Position numbers and translations under genes: made by a program
The notes under the pieces: generated by a model
The model's database searches: none
Seen by the model: only the letters and a program-made list of their open reading frames with translations
Told to the model about the DNA's origin: nothing
Part shown: positions 32,958 through 41,023 of the stretch, in pieces
How the letters are laid out: each line of letters opens with the position of its first letter
Numbering within the stretch: the first letter of the stretch is position 1
IMG/VR virus record: IMGVR_UViG_3300024352_000023
Location: 1-64,000 of that record
Strand: one strand, 5' to 3'
DNA: 64,000 nucleotides
Origin: a virus

Positions 32958-33808
32958 ATTAGATCTGGATCGTACACATTGCAGTTTTCAATCTGCTTGT
33001 AGTATTCATCTACGATCTTGAGCCAATCCTCCCGGAGCATGTTGAGAAAGTTTCGGGAGATCTTGAAGACCTGGGTACGAGCTGGTGTTGAGACCAGGAT
33101 TGCTGCCTGCTGCACCTTCATGCCCAGGGTCTGTTCAATTGCAATGTCGTAGGCCGCAAGTTGCTTGCAGGTCTTCTTGAATTTCATGTGACCACCGAGC
33201 AGATCCCTCCACTCCTGGGACCCCTTCTCCAGATCTTTCGGCCACTTACGGCTGTAGGGTTTAACGCTGGTCTTTAAGTCCGCGAGCGTCAGCTTGTTAT
33301 TAGCCACAGCGATAATGTCAGGAGCACCAGCCCAAGCCCTGCCTTCGTCATCGCAACCCCAGACACGAGCGACATCATCAGCACCAATAGTGAAATCAAA
33401 CTTATCGAGTACAGGAGACTCAGCCCAAAGGACTTCCTGGAACTGATCCAGAATTGATGGCATACCTGCCCAAAAGTCTGCGTATTCCTCCTTGATTTCC
33501 GGGCTTTTATTCCCTTTGAGGTACTGCTCCATACCATAGTGAATGGCAGTGCCCCGCTCGGCTGCTTGTTCTTTAACACCTGGATTTGCTTTCGACCACA
33601 TTTCGAGCTTCCGTTTGTTTGCTTCGGAAGCTGTTTCGCTGATAATCGTAGTTACGGACGGCGCAGGTCCAGTGGGTAACGGAGTTGTATAGTGACGTTT
33701 TCCGTTAAGCGTAATTCTGGCTGCGGTCCTATTAAGGTCCCGCATCATCTCTGGTTGCTTATCCTTGGACTCAATCCAAGGATCACCTTGATTTATGTTA
33801 GCAACCAT
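32954..33808 (-). CDS. PD-(D/E)XK superfamily nuclease
   Basis: The 284-residue protein shows the RecB/Cas4-like nuclease order: ERGTAIHYGMEQYL, WAGAPDIIAVANNKLTLADLKTS (Asp and the D-L-K catalytic pair), and QLAAYDIAIEQ. Such phage exonucleases resect DNA for recombination or degrade host DNA. Tail overlap of four bases with the preceding plus-strand gene. No Cys cluster for an iron-sulfur centre is visible, so a Cas4 proper is unlikely. Confidence 0.75.
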   Translation of the reverse strand: MVANINQGDPWIESKDKQPEMMRDLNRTAARITLNGKRHYTTPLPTGPAPSVTTIISETASEANKRKLEMWSKANPGVKEQAAERGTAIHYGMEQYLKGNKSPEIKEEYADFWAGMPSILDQFQEVLWAESPVLDKFDFTIGADDVARVWGCDDEGRAWAGAPDIIAVANNKLTLADLKTSVKPYSRKWPKDLEKGSQEWRDLLGGHMKFKKTCKQLAAYDIAIEQTLGMKVQQAAILVSTPARTQVFKISRNFLNMLREDWLKIVDEYYKQIENCNVYDPDLI

Positions 33809-33860
33809 TGATGGTTTTGTATATTGCTGTTAGCTTAACGCATAAGTCAAGGCTTAGAAG

Positions 33861-33965
33861 ATGGACGATTTTAACTATGCAATTGCCGCGATCCTTGGGG
33901 CAATGCTTGTTGTCGTTAGCATGGATGCCTTCATTTTCTTCACTGAGGTTGCTGCCCGGCGATGA
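33861..33965 (+). CDS. Tiny single-pass membrane protein (34 aa)
   Basis: MDDFNYAIAAILGAMLVVV then a Met-Asp-Ala step and FIFFTEVAARR form one transmembrane helix with an acidic N-terminus and basic C-terminus. Its stop overlaps the hli start (ATGA). Size and coupling suggest a partner of the Hli protein in the thylakoid membrane, comparable in size to small photosystem subunits, but it matches none I can name. Confidence 0.6.
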   Translation: MDDFNYAIAAILGAMLVVVSMDAFIFFTEVAARR

Positions 33966-34213
33966 ATAAGTTTTGGTATGGAGTGAAGGGGTACGTCTCC
34001 TGTTTTGGCTGGATCTTTGGTGCGGTTCTCCAATACATCTGGGAGGAATGTCCCGACCTTAAGTTCTGGGAATGGCACGAGAATTTAGGTGATCATATCT
34101 GGTATGCAGAACGGGTGAATGGCCGTGTGGCAATGCTTGCTCTGTCTATTGTGCTGATCTTAGAATTAGTCTCACACGAATCTATTTGGGACTTAGTTTT
34201 ATGCGCAACTTAA
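33962..34213 (+). CDS. hli: High-light-inducible protein (chlorophyll-binding)
   Basis: Residues ~50-68 hold the signature ERVNGRVAMLALSIVL, with Glu50 and Asn53/Arg55 as in the ExxNGR chlorophyll-binding helix. The helix continues to LELVSH. The 45-residue N-terminal extension is Trp/Tyr-rich (FWYGVKGYV, FWEWHENLGDHIW) and longer than in short Hli proteins. Hli proteins protect photosystem II during high light and infection. Widespread cyanophage auxiliary gene. Confidence 0.9.
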   Translation: MNKFWYGVKGYVSCFGWIFGAVLQYIWEECPDLKFWEWHENLGDHIWYAERVNGRVAMLALSIVLILELVSHESIWDLVLCAT

Positions 34214-34359
34214 CTCGTTTCTATTACGACTTCGACGAGGACTGCCGCACTGGTTGCTTCAACAACCTTGCCTACGAAGACATCGAAACGATAGATGCGG
34301 ACGAATTTGAAGCTAAGCTGCGGGAACAAGACGTTCCGTACACACGCATCGACTTATGA
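34201..34359 (+). CDS. Small acidic protein (52 aa)
   Basis: MRNLTRFYYDFDEDCRTGC opens an acidic protein with many Asp/Glu residues. The start overlaps the hli end by 13 bases and its TGA overlaps the next ATG, so hli, this gene and the glycosyltransferase are one translational chain. Unknown function. Confidence 0.55.
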   Translation: MRNLTRFYYDFDEDCRTGCFNNLAYEDIETIDADEFEAKLREQDVPYTRIDL

Positions 34360-35204
34360 AGGACTCCAAGATTGTGGCTGTGCTTTCGCTCTGGCGCGAT
34401 AGTGAAGGCTACATCGATAGGTCCCTCAAGCAATTCGAAGCAATGGAAGAGGTCCTGCGTAAGGAGAACACCCGTTGCGTCTACAGCTTTTTTGAGAACG
34501 ATTCCACTGATGAAACGCCTTATATCCTGATGGATTGGCTGCGTAATCGTAAAGGAATCCTGTTGGCTGAGAATATTGATGCACCTAAGTGGGGCAGCGT
34601 CTCCTCTATTGAACGCGTCCAGTATCAAGCTCGGTACCGGAACATGGCCTTGGCACCACTCGACACTTACTACAACTTTGATTACCTACTGGTTGCCGAC
34701 AGTGACGTGCACTGGGAACCGGAGCTGATCACAGGAATGATCAAAGCCCTGGATGACAACCCCACATGGGGTATGGTCTCACCCAACACCACACAAAACG
34801 TACGTGATTACGTTGAGGATACCGACCGCCCCTCTTATTTTGACAGCTGGTCCCTCAAGGATCGAGACGACAAACAGTGTTTGACGTTTGCCGCCAACCC
34901 CTTCTTACATACAGAAGATCGCATGCGCTGGGACCAGTGCGAACCGGTGAGTTGCAATAGTGCTTTTGGTTCCATTGCCATGGTGAAAGCTGAAGCAATG
35001 GATTCAGAAGATGGCGTTGAGTGGGCAGTGGTTGATGGTGTGGAGCACTGGGAATTTTGCGCTGGCATCCGCAGCAATGGCTATGAAGTAATTGCAGATC
35101 CCAGGTTGCATGCCGAGGTTATCCACAAAAAAGAGGTGGTTCCCCACCCCGATATTGTAAAGTTTCACCAAGGCCGCCTTCAAGAGGCGTTGCTGATGTC
35201 GTAG
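34356..35204 (+). CDS. Glycosyltransferase, Anp1/GT2-like (282 aa)
   Basis: The GT-A plan is visible: VLSLWRDSEGYIDRSL, then FFENDSTDETPYIL (residues ~47-60, nucleotide site), and YLLVADSDVHWEPELI with a DSD metal motif (~112-114). A related, probably paralogous enzyme lies at 37.4 kb, with GMD and a ColD-like enzyme between. It probably adds a GDP-dideoxy-hexose or related sugar. The 3' end overlaps the antisense gmd gene by 25 bases. Confidence 0.75.
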   Translation: MKDSKIVAVLSLWRDSEGYIDRSLKQFEAMEEVLRKENTRCVYSFFENDSTDETPYILMDWLRNRKGILLAENIDAPKWGSVSSIERVQYQARYRNMALAPLDTYYNFDYLLVADSDVHWEPELITGMIKALDDNPTWGMVSPNTTQNVRDYVEDTDRPSYFDSWSLKDRDDKQCLTFAANPFLHTEDRMRWDQCEPVSCNSAFGSIAMVKAEAMDSEDGVEWAVVDGVEHWEFCAGIRSNGYEVIADPRLHAEVIHKKEVVPHPDIVKFHQGRLQEALLMS

Positions 35205-36205
35205 GCAACCATTTCTTCCACCAGTTTCTCAAGGGTGGAATTGAGTTTCCACCCCAGCTTCTTCTGTGCATAACTGGAGTCGCCCAAGAGGGAATCAACT
35301 TCTGCGGGACGGTAATACTCAGGGTTGATACGGATCACAACCTGATCGAGCTTGGGGCAGTAACCGACTTCATCCAGTCCTTCTCCTTCCCACCTGATGG
35401 GTAGACCGGCCTGCTCAAATGCCATCTCACAGAAGGTACGCACGCTGGTCTGTTGACCTGTTGCGATTACGTAGTCGTCCGGCTCATTTTGCTGGAGCAT
35501 GAGATACATCGCTTCCACGTAGTCACGAGCATGACCCCAGTCTCGTTTTGCGTCCAGGTTACCAAGCTCCACAAATTCCTGGCGCCCTTTCCAGATCTGA
35601 CCGACAGCTTTGGTGATTTTACGGGTGACGAACTCCTCTCCACGCAGCGGTGATTCATGGTTGAAGAGGATGCCGTTGCAACCGAAGAGGTCGTAGCTCT
35701 CCCGGTAGTTGATCGTCAGCCAGTACCCAAAGAGTTTGGCGACACCATACGGGCTACGTGGGTAGAAGGGCGTCGACTCCACCTGGGGCACCTGCTGCAC
35801 TTTCCCGAACATCTCGGAAGTTGCGGCCTGATAAAACTTTGGTTTGGCATTGGCATTACGGCAAGCCTCCAAAATATTCAGCACCCCAATTGCGTTCGTA
35901 TACGAGGTGCTACCTGGCGACTTAAAACTGACACCAACGTGGCTTTGGGCAGCGAGATTGTACACCTCATCTGGTGCGAAGGCATCAACGGCCCTATGCA
36001 CTGAGGTGGCATCCGTCATATCGGAGTATTCAAATTTGACGGTAGGGGGGATGTGGCCATGAAAGATCCACTTGAGTTTGTCTTTATTCCCTGGATTGGC
36101 ATTGTTTCGAACGAGGCCCAGCACTTCGTATCCTTTTGACACGAGACTATGGGTGAGATAGGCACCATCTTGTCCCGTAATTCCCGTGATCAGTGCTTTT
36201 TTCAT
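35180..36205 (-). CDS. gmd: GDP-mannose 4,6-dehydratase
   Basis: The 341-residue SDR enzyme has the NAD(P)-binding TGITGQDGAYL (residues 7-17), YNLAAQSHVGVSF, the ATSEMFG motif and the SPYGVAK catalytic Tyr-x3-Lys. The GMD-specific ILFNHESPLRGEEFVTRKI is also present. It turns GDP-mannose into GDP-4-keto-6-deoxymannose, the branch point to fucose, perosamine and colitose. It is antisense between two plus-strand glycosylation genes and diverges from the ColD-like gene. Confidence 0.93.
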   Translation of the reverse strand: MKKALITGITGQDGAYLTHSLVSKGYEVLGLVRNNANPGNKDKLKWIFHGHIPPTVKFEYSDMTDATSVHRAVDAFAPDEVYNLAAQSHVGVSFKSPGSTSYTNAIGVLNILEACRNANAKPKFYQAATSEMFGKVQQVPQVESTPFYPRSPYGVAKLFGYWLTINYRESYDLFGCNGILFNHESPLRGEEFVTRKITKAVGQIWKGRQEFVELGNLDAKRDWGHARDYVEAMYLMLQQNEPDDYVIATGQQTSVRTFCEMAFEQAGLPIRWEGEGLDEVGYCPKLDQVVIRINPEYYRPAEVDSLLGDSSYAQKKLGWKLNSTLEKLVEEMVAYDISNAS

Positions 36206-36256
36206 CGAAACTTTTGTCTATACTCATAACTATAACCAAGATGTAAAGCGGTAGAA

Positions 36257-37429
36257 ATGGCTCAATTTGATTGGCCCCTCCAGAAAAACACCATTGGGGT
36301 GCAGGAGAAATTTGAGCTGACCAAATTCATCTTGACCAGTGACCGTTTTACCAACGGTCCCAAGTGTCGTGAGTTTGAAAACGAGTGGTCCTCCTGGCAG
36401 AAACGCCAGTTCTCTTTGTTTGTCAGCAGCGGTACCACTGCTAATACGTTGCTGCTGGACGCCGTACGTGAGTTGTATTTTGGCAAGCATGCCAAGTTAA
36501 AGATCTTCTGCCCTGCCGTGAACTGGGCTACGAACATCTCGACGTTCAAGCAGCAGGGCCACGAGATGTTCTTCTATGACATTGACTACGAAGCCTATTC
36601 GCCGTGCTTTGAATCTTTAAAGAGATTTAAGGAATTGGACATTGAGCCTGATGTGATCTATGTGACGCACATCATGGGGTTTGCCAATGACCTGCGGCAG
36701 ATCAAAGAGTACTGGCCCGACGCAATCTTGCTGGAGGATTGCTGCGAATCCCATGGTGCCCTGGATCTTGACGACGAAAAAGTCGGCAATGCAGGCCTGG
36801 GCTCAACTTTCTCGTTTTACTTTGGGCATCACATGACCACCATTGAAGGCGGCATGGTCTGCACCGATAACGAGGAGCTGTACAACCTGATGCGTGCCAA
36901 GCGTTCTCACGGTATGTCTCGTGAGATGTACGGCTCGTACCGTCTGGCAGAAGAAGCCGCTGCCCCTGATATTGACCCGGCCTTCCTGTTCCCCACCGAA
37001 GGATATAACTTCCGCAATAACGAGTTGGGCGCAGTGATTGGCCTGGTGCAACTAAAGAAACTCGATAAGTTTGTCAGCAAACGCCAACAAAACTACTTTC
37101 AGTTCTACATGCACATGATGGATCACCCCTGGATCAAGCACTTACCCAACCCGTTTGGTAACAGTGCCATGACCTTCCCGTTCCATTGTGTATCATCTGA
37201 GACACGCAATTACCTGATCAAGCATCTGCGAGCGATTGGCGTGGAGACACGTCCCTTCCTGGTCGGCAACCTACTCCGTCAGCCTTTCATGAGGGATTAC
37301 AAGAAAAGTCCGTATTTGCCCAACAGCGAGGAGATTCACGACCACGCCTTCTATATTGGCAATAACCATTTCATTACAGAGCGCCAGATCAAAGCCCTGG
37401 CCAAGGAGTTGCACTCATGCGCTGCCTGA
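36257..37429 (+). CDS. ColD-like PLP-dependent GDP-sugar 3-dehydratase
   Basis: The 390-residue protein is a DegT/DnrJ-fold enzyme (SSGTTANTLLLDAV, LLEDCCESHGA). At the position where aminotransferases hold the PLP-binding Lys, it has His: FYFGHHMTTIEGGM, His191. Loss of that Lys to His is the hallmark of 3-dehydratases such as ColD (GDP-4-keto-6-deoxymannose 3-dehydratase, colitose route) and E1. Beside gmd, this predicts a GDP-3,6-dideoxy-4-keto-hexose product. It overlaps the next glycosyltransferase by 13 bases. Confidence 0.78.
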   Translation: MAQFDWPLQKNTIGVQEKFELTKFILTSDRFTNGPKCREFENEWSSWQKRQFSLFVSSGTTANTLLLDAVRELYFGKHAKLKIFCPAVNWATNISTFKQQGHEMFFYDIDYEAYSPCFESLKRFKELDIEPDVIYVTHIMGFANDLRQIKEYWPDAILLEDCCESHGALDLDDEKVGNAGLGSTFSFYFGHHMTTIEGGMVCTDNEELYNLMRAKRSHGMSREMYGSYRLAEEAAAPDIDPAFLFPTEGYNFRNNELGAVIGLVQLKKLDKFVSKRQQNYFQFYMHMMDHPWIKHLPNPFGNSAMTFPFHCVSSETRNYLIKHLRAIGVETRPFLVGNLLRQPFMRDYKKSPYLPNSEEIHDHAFYIGNNHFITERQIKALAKELHSCAA

Positions 37430-38151
37430 TCTCAACCATCATTCGCAACCGAGCCAAGCACGTTTCCACCTGGGCCAACCAGCTGCAGAGCCTGTGTGAT
37501 GTGCACCAGGATACCGTTTTTGATCTTGTTGTCCTGGAGAACGACTCAAACGATGGTACCAAACAGGCGTTGAATGCAGTTGAGCCCCTGCTTAAAAAGA
37601 AACTGAACAAGGTCAACATTGCGATCCGCAACTTTGATTGGCCTTACTTCCACTCCATCAAGGCAGAAGAACGGGTCAAGTACCTGGCCATGGCACGCAA
37701 CAAGACCTTATCAATTGCCGATGAGATTGTTGGCCTAGAGGCTTACGACAAGGTGATCTCCATCGAACCCGATGTGACGTACAGCACCGTAGACGTAGGC
37801 CGGATGATTCATTCTGACCTTGATATTGCATCTGGCTACAGTGTTCTACCCCAAGGCATGGGTGTACCGGACTGGATTTATGACAGCTGGGCTACCAGGG
37901 TTAATGCTGATGACTCCGAGTATTTCGGCCCCAAAATTTCGGAGCTCCCCGATTGTCTCCCCTTAGCGGCCACCTTCAATTGTTTCTGTGTTTACAAGGC
38001 AGATCCGATTGCACAAGGCATTCGTTTTTCGGAAATCAACCCAAAAACCAAGCAATGGGATTGTGATACCACTACCATCTGCATGGAATTTGCCAAGAGA
38101 GGGCATGACAGAATTGGTATGTACAAGGTACCAATCCTTCATAAGCCCTAA
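37417..38151 (+). CDS. Glycosyltransferase, Anp1/GT2-like (244 aa)
   Basis: LVVLENDSNDGTKQAL matches the nucleotide-binding block of the 34.4-kb enzyme, and KVISIEPDVTYS replaces the DSD motif with EPD. FDWPYFHSIKAEERVKYLAMARN matches the same region in the paralogue, supporting duplication. It is translationally coupled to the ColD-like gene, so it probably uses that enzyme's product or a further derivative. Confidence 0.72.
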   Translation: MRCLISTIIRNRAKHVSTWANQLQSLCDVHQDTVFDLVVLENDSNDGTKQALNAVEPLLKKKLNKVNIAIRNFDWPYFHSIKAEERVKYLAMARNKTLSIADEIVGLEAYDKVISIEPDVTYSTVDVGRMIHSDLDIASGYSVLPQGMGVPDWIYDSWATRVNADDSEYFGPKISELPDCLPLAATFNCFCVYKADPIAQGIRFSEINPKTKQWDCDTTTICMEFAKRGHDRIGMYKVPILHKP

Positions 38152-38195
38152 TGTATATCGTTGCCCCTATAGTAAGAACACCCAAAGAATCCGAG

Positions 38196-38393
38196 ATGTC
38201 TCTTTCTGCTCAAGTCAAAGAGTCTGTCATGCAGGCATCCGATAACTTGCGTGATGCGATTGCATTTGCTGCCCGTGGTGAACACCCCATCGTGATCAGT
38301 ATGTTGTCTGACATGATCACTAGGCTCGAATCCCTGGAGCAAATGGACGAAATCATGGAGAAGTTTGGTGGCCGAACAGAAAAGAAAATTTAG
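38196..38393 (+). CDS. Small helical phage protein (65 aa)
   Basis: MSLSAQVKESVMQASDNLRD then AIAFAARGEHPIVISMLSDM form two helices joined by an RGEHP turn, a pattern seen in small conserved cyanophage proteins. A TAATG-overlapping start 15 codons earlier (38151) is an alternative. Function unknown. Its 3' end overlaps the next frame by 29 bases. Confidence 0.55.
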   Translation: MSLSAQVKESVMQASDNLRDAIAFAARGEHPIVISMLSDMITRLESLEQMDEIMEKFGGRTEKKI

Positions 38394-38553
38394 GCAGCCA
38401 ACGGAACAAGAAAGACTAGAAGAATACTTCTGGCAGTTAGAACGACTGATACCCAATCCTCCAAAGGATTGGGCTAAGTCTGCTCGTCCATGTAAGTGGG
38501 CTAAAATATTAGAAGAGAAGAAAAATAATCCTGATGTCTCAGGAGAGTGGTAA
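38365..38553 (+). CDS. Small basic protein (62 aa)
   Basis: The GTG start lies within the preceding gene. The product is Lys/Arg/Trp-rich (RKFRQPTEQERLEEYFWQLE, DWAKSARPCKW). Overlaps at both ends place it in the 38-40 kb chain of small basic genes. No family is recognised. Confidence 0.5.
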   Translation: MVAEQKRKFRQPTEQERLEEYFWQLERLIPNPPKDWAKSARPCKWAKILEEKKNNPDVSGEW

Positions 38554-38818
38554 GTATACGAAACCAGAGTTACGCGAGCGTATCAAAGATCGTGTGATGG
38601 CTGGATCGAAGGGCGGAAAGCCTGGGCAGTGGTCTGCCCGTAAGGCTCAGCTTGTGGCCCAGGAGTATAAGGAAGCAGGCGGCGGGTATAAAGGAGGTAA
38701 GGGTGAGAAGCAGAAGTCCCTGGAGAAGTGGGGCAAAGAGAAGTGGATGACGAAAGACGAATACGAGAAGCGCAGTAAAGCTAAGTCTGCTGCAAAGAAA
38801 TACAAAGAGAGTAAGTGA
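38534..38818 (+). CDS. DUF5872-like basic phage protein (94 aa)
   Basis: The core GGKPGQWSARKAQLVAQEYK, then AGGGYKGGKGEKQKSLEKWG and KEKWMTKDEY resembles the DUF5872 type found in phages and giant viruses, usually near DNA-associated proteins. About one third of residues are Lys or Arg. It overlaps both neighbours (next ATG shares its TGA). Confidence 0.65.
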   Translation: MSQESGKYTKPELRERIKDRVMAGSKGGKPGQWSARKAQLVAQEYKEAGGGYKGGKGEKQKSLEKWGKEKWMTKDEYEKRSKAKSAAKKYKESK

Positions 38819-39777
38819 TGGGTAACTTATTTCAACAGCTTTTAAATAAGGTTAACCGTGGTTACGGTCAAGCAGACAAGAATTTATTTGGTGGGTTGTT
38901 GCCTGGTGGTGCAGCAACACCTATAGGTGCAGCATTACAAAGATCAGGCATTCCTAAAAATAGACAGCCAAGTGATTTTGAGCGTAGGAAAGCATCATTA
39001 ATTGATGCAGCGGCTACTGCCGTAAGTAATTCCCAACCTTTTGTTGAGAAAACAATTAAAGCATCTCCAGAATCGGTACAAGGTGCAATTGCTTCTGGAT
39101 TAAATGCGCTTCCTTTTAGCGTTAACTTATTTGGTAGGTATTACACAGGTTTAGGCGATAAGAATCTTCAGATACCCGAATCCGCAACTCGTGGCATTAA
39201 ACAAGTTTTAGATACTTCTGTTGCAAACACTCAGAAAAGAATTAAAGAATCAGAATCAACAATAGAAAATTTATCTAGCATGTTGACTGCAGTTCGTAAT
39301 AAACAATATCCACTTCAACAAGCAACTGCATCAGGTCCATTTGGTGGGTATGTACCACCAGCAGAAGAGATAAACAATGCTTTAGCCGAAGAAAAAAGTA
39401 AGTTAAACAGGATAAAACAAGGGGATATTCCTTTTTATGGTTACTCAGCAACTGACAGTAATCCTTTGACTTCACCTGCTACTTCTTTTGGAAGTCTGTG
39501 GTTTAGCCCAAATCAAAACGGATATAGATCAAACGAAAAATACGATTTTGTTTACGGAGCTGCTGATGCAAAAGTTCCAAGTGGACCAGATCCAATGGGA
39601 GTTACCTTCTTAGATCCTTCTCAAGAAGCGGCTTTAAATGCTGCAATGGGGATACAATTACCAGGAGGAAAAAAACAAATGGTCACAACAACAACGCATC
39701 CTCTTACCTTCTTTGGTCGTTCAGTTGTGATGAAGATGCCAGATAAATCGTTTACATATCCAATTAACATTCGTTAA
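38818..39777 (+). CDS. Putative virion/internal protein (319 aa)
   Basis: ATGGGTAAC overlaps the previous TGA. The protein begins with an amphipathic NLFQQLLNKVN and Gly-rich stretches (LFGGLLPGGAATPIG), has an Ala/Ser-rich helix and a central coiled-coil (IKESESTIENLSSMLTAV), then a Gly/Pro/Tyr-rich tail. Higher AT content than the sugar genes. No enzyme motif; the layout resembles ejection or internal head proteins. Confidence 0.5.
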   Translation: MGNLFQQLLNKVNRGYGQADKNLFGGLLPGGAATPIGAALQRSGIPKNRQPSDFERRKASLIDAAATAVSNSQPFVEKTIKASPESVQGAIASGLNALPFSVNLFGRYYTGLGDKNLQIPESATRGIKQVLDTSVANTQKRIKESESTIENLSSMLTAVRNKQYPLQQATASGPFGGYVPPAEEINNALAEEKSKLNRIKQGDIPFYGYSATDSNPLTSPATSFGSLWFSPNQNGYRSNEKYDFVYGAADAKVPSGPDPMGVTFLDPSQEAALNAAMGIQLPGGKKQMVTTTTHPLTFFGRSVVMKMPDKSFTYPINIR

Positions 39778-39779
39778 TT

Positions 39780-39980
39780 ATGGCTGATAAAGCTATACAA
39801 AAGGGATATACAAAGCGTTACCTCCCAGAGAGTGCGTGGGCTTCTTTATCCAAAGAAGAACGTCAGGAGACGGATCAAAAGAAACGTGCTGCTAGTCGAG
39901 AAGGAAAGCAATTTGTACCGAATACAGAGAAGGCAAAACAAGCCGGTCGTGCCGCCCGTCGTTATAAACAAAGTAAGTAA
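39780..39980 (+). CDS. Small basic protein (66 aa)
   Basis: YTKRYLPESAWASLSKEERQ, KKRAASREGKQFVPNT and AGRAARRYKQSK make a highly basic helical protein, similar in composition to the DUF5872-like protein two genes upstream (both end in a KxYKxSK-type tail). Probably binds DNA. The TATAAT at 39984 follows its stop. Confidence 0.6.
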   Translation: MADKAIQKGYTKRYLPESAWASLSKEERQETDQKKRAASREGKQFVPNTEKAKQAGRAARRYKQSK

Positions 39981-39983
39981 ATC

Positions 39984-39989
39984 TATAAT
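39984..39989 (+). promoter_or_regulatory. TATAAT -10 box
   Basis: Perfect TATAAT 22 bases before the ATG at 40012. Confidence 0.45.
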
Positions 39990-40011
39990 CAAAAGAGATA
40001 CTTAAAGATTC

Positions 40012-40179
40012 ATGGCACAAGCTAAAAAGCCAGCTGCAGGCAAGGCAGTTCCCCCTAAAGGTAGAGCGGTTCCTCCCAAAGGGAAAGCAGGTGCCACCGA
40101 TAAGCAAGCTGCTGCTCGCGACAAGTTCAAAGAGATGATTGCAAAGAAGAAGGAAGCTGCCGCGAAGAAGAAAAAATAG
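40012..40179 (+). CDS. Tiny Lys/Ala-rich histone-like protein (55 aa)
   Basis: Two VPPKG repeats are followed by DKFKEMIAKKKEAAAKKKK. The composition is like that of bacterial histone H1-type tails and likely binds DNA. It resembles the 104-residue protein at 32.6 kb. It has its own TATAAT box. Confidence 0.65.
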   Translation: MAQAKKPAAGKAVPPKGRAVPPKGKAGATDKQAAARDKFKEMIAKKKEAAAKKKK

Positions 40180-40202
40180 TGATATCCTGACACAGGAGCA
40201 AT

Positions 40203-40267
40203 TCAGCTCTGGGACTAATAGTCGAAAAGTCCCTCCACGTTACGAACGTGGCGCTTACGGCAGCTGA
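40203..40267 (+). ncRNA. Candidate structured leader RNA (three-way junction)
   Basis: TCAGCT (40203-40208) pairs with AGCTGA (40262-40267). Inside are a hairpin GGGACT/AGTCCC (40211-40233) and a hairpin CCACGTT/AACGTGG with loop ACG (40235-40251). All three stems are perfect. An intrinsic terminator and then a gene follow directly, the layout of a riboswitch or attenuator. It matches no RNA family that I recognise. Confidence 0.5.
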
Positions 40268-40280
40268 GTGAGAAGGAAGT

Positions 40281-40296
40281 TATGATCCCGGTATAA
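40281..40296 (+). promoter_or_regulatory. Possible four-codon leader frame inside the attenuator
   Basis: AAGGA (40273-40277) stands before ATG ATC CCG GTA TAA (40282-40296), a tiny Met-Ile-Pro-Val frame. It lies in the terminator stem and in the same phase as the downstream gene, whose frame would otherwise continue upstream through it. It might couple translation to terminator folding. Confidence 0.3.
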
Positions 40297-40311
40297 CAAC
40301 CGGGATTTTTT
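40285..40311 (+). terminator. Intrinsic terminator directly before a start codon
   Basis: ATCCCGGT pairs with ACCGGGAT around ATAACA, then TTTTTT (40306-40311), and the GTG start of the next gene follows at once. Because it separates the leader RNA from the gene, conditional readthrough is likely. Confidence 0.8.
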
Positions 40312-40992
40312 GTGACTACTCTTGTAGCCAACGTACCACCAGTCAAGGTGTGGGTACGCAGGGAGTATTTACGTGATCTGCGGGATGGGCATGGTGAGTA
40401 CACGCCCGGCTATTGGGTGACGTGTAAATCCCTTACGGGTCGTGCCCTGTACTTTGAGACCTACTTGACGGAGTACGGTGCGTTGTATGACAAGCTTCCT
40501 ATCAGTGCATTTCTTGCATGGGATCCCAACCATCCGAAAAAACCAGAAAGTCCAACACCAGACCTGGAGCTAACTGACCTGCAGTTTTGGAATGGATTTG
40601 ATCACGGGCTTACGGTCATTGAAAAGAACTTGATCTTCAATATGGAGTTTCAAGTGATGACGCGTAGTGCGGGTGTAATGAAGGGCACATACTTATTTAC
40701 GATTGACAATTATCATCCTCATAGAAACGAACCCGATTTCTACTTTGCGGAGTTCCCCGATGAGCACAAATCCCATAACATTGTGGCTCTGGACAACGGT
40801 CAAATTGGTGCTTATCCCAATAACCGTTGCCGCATGTGCGATCCATCACTGACCAATCACAACCTCAAGACCCCAGACTTCAAAGTATCTACCCGTTACT
40901 TTGATGTGGAGCATGCGCCCAAATGGGGACGCTTGGGCGAACAAGATGATTACTTCTGGAAGACACCCAACGAAATAAACACAGAAAGTTAA
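40312..40992 (+). CDS. Conserved-type cyanophage protein, unknown function (226 aa)
   Basis: The GTG start gives MTTLVANVPPVKVWVRREYL. The protein is aromatic and beta-rich: GYWVTCKSLTGRALYFETYL, TEYGALYDKLPISAFLAW, LQFWNGFDHGLTVIEKN, TIDNYHPH, EHKSHNIVALDNGQIGAYPN and KVSTRYFDVE. This sequence pattern is recalled from many cyanophage genomes, where it remains unnamed. No catalytic residues are evident. Its start lies on the U-tract of a terminator, so it probably depends on antitermination or initiates on a leader-less form. Confidence 0.65.
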   Translation: MTTLVANVPPVKVWVRREYLRDLRDGHGEYTPGYWVTCKSLTGRALYFETYLTEYGALYDKLPISAFLAWDPNHPKKPESPTPDLELTDLQFWNGFDHGLTVIEKNLIFNMEFQVMTRSAGVMKGTYLFTIDNYHPHRNEPDFYFAEFPDEHKSHNIVALDNGQIGAYPNNRCRMCDPSLTNHNLKTPDFKVSTRYFDVEHAPKWGRLGEQDDYFWKTPNEINTES

Positions 40993-41023
40993 CGTAATTA
41001 GAATAGAGAAAAGCAATACAGCA

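Noticed and set aside
32954-33808. Cas4 nuclease
   Set aside because: RecB-like motifs are present but no four-Cys iron-sulfur cluster or cas neighbours; a general phage exonuclease fits better.
40203-40267. Hammerhead or glutamine-riboswitch identity for the structured RNA
   Set aside because: GTCGAAA and CTGAGTGAG resemble hammerhead core words but are in the wrong order and stem context; the glutamine-riboswitch core GGACGGAAGTAGG is absent.
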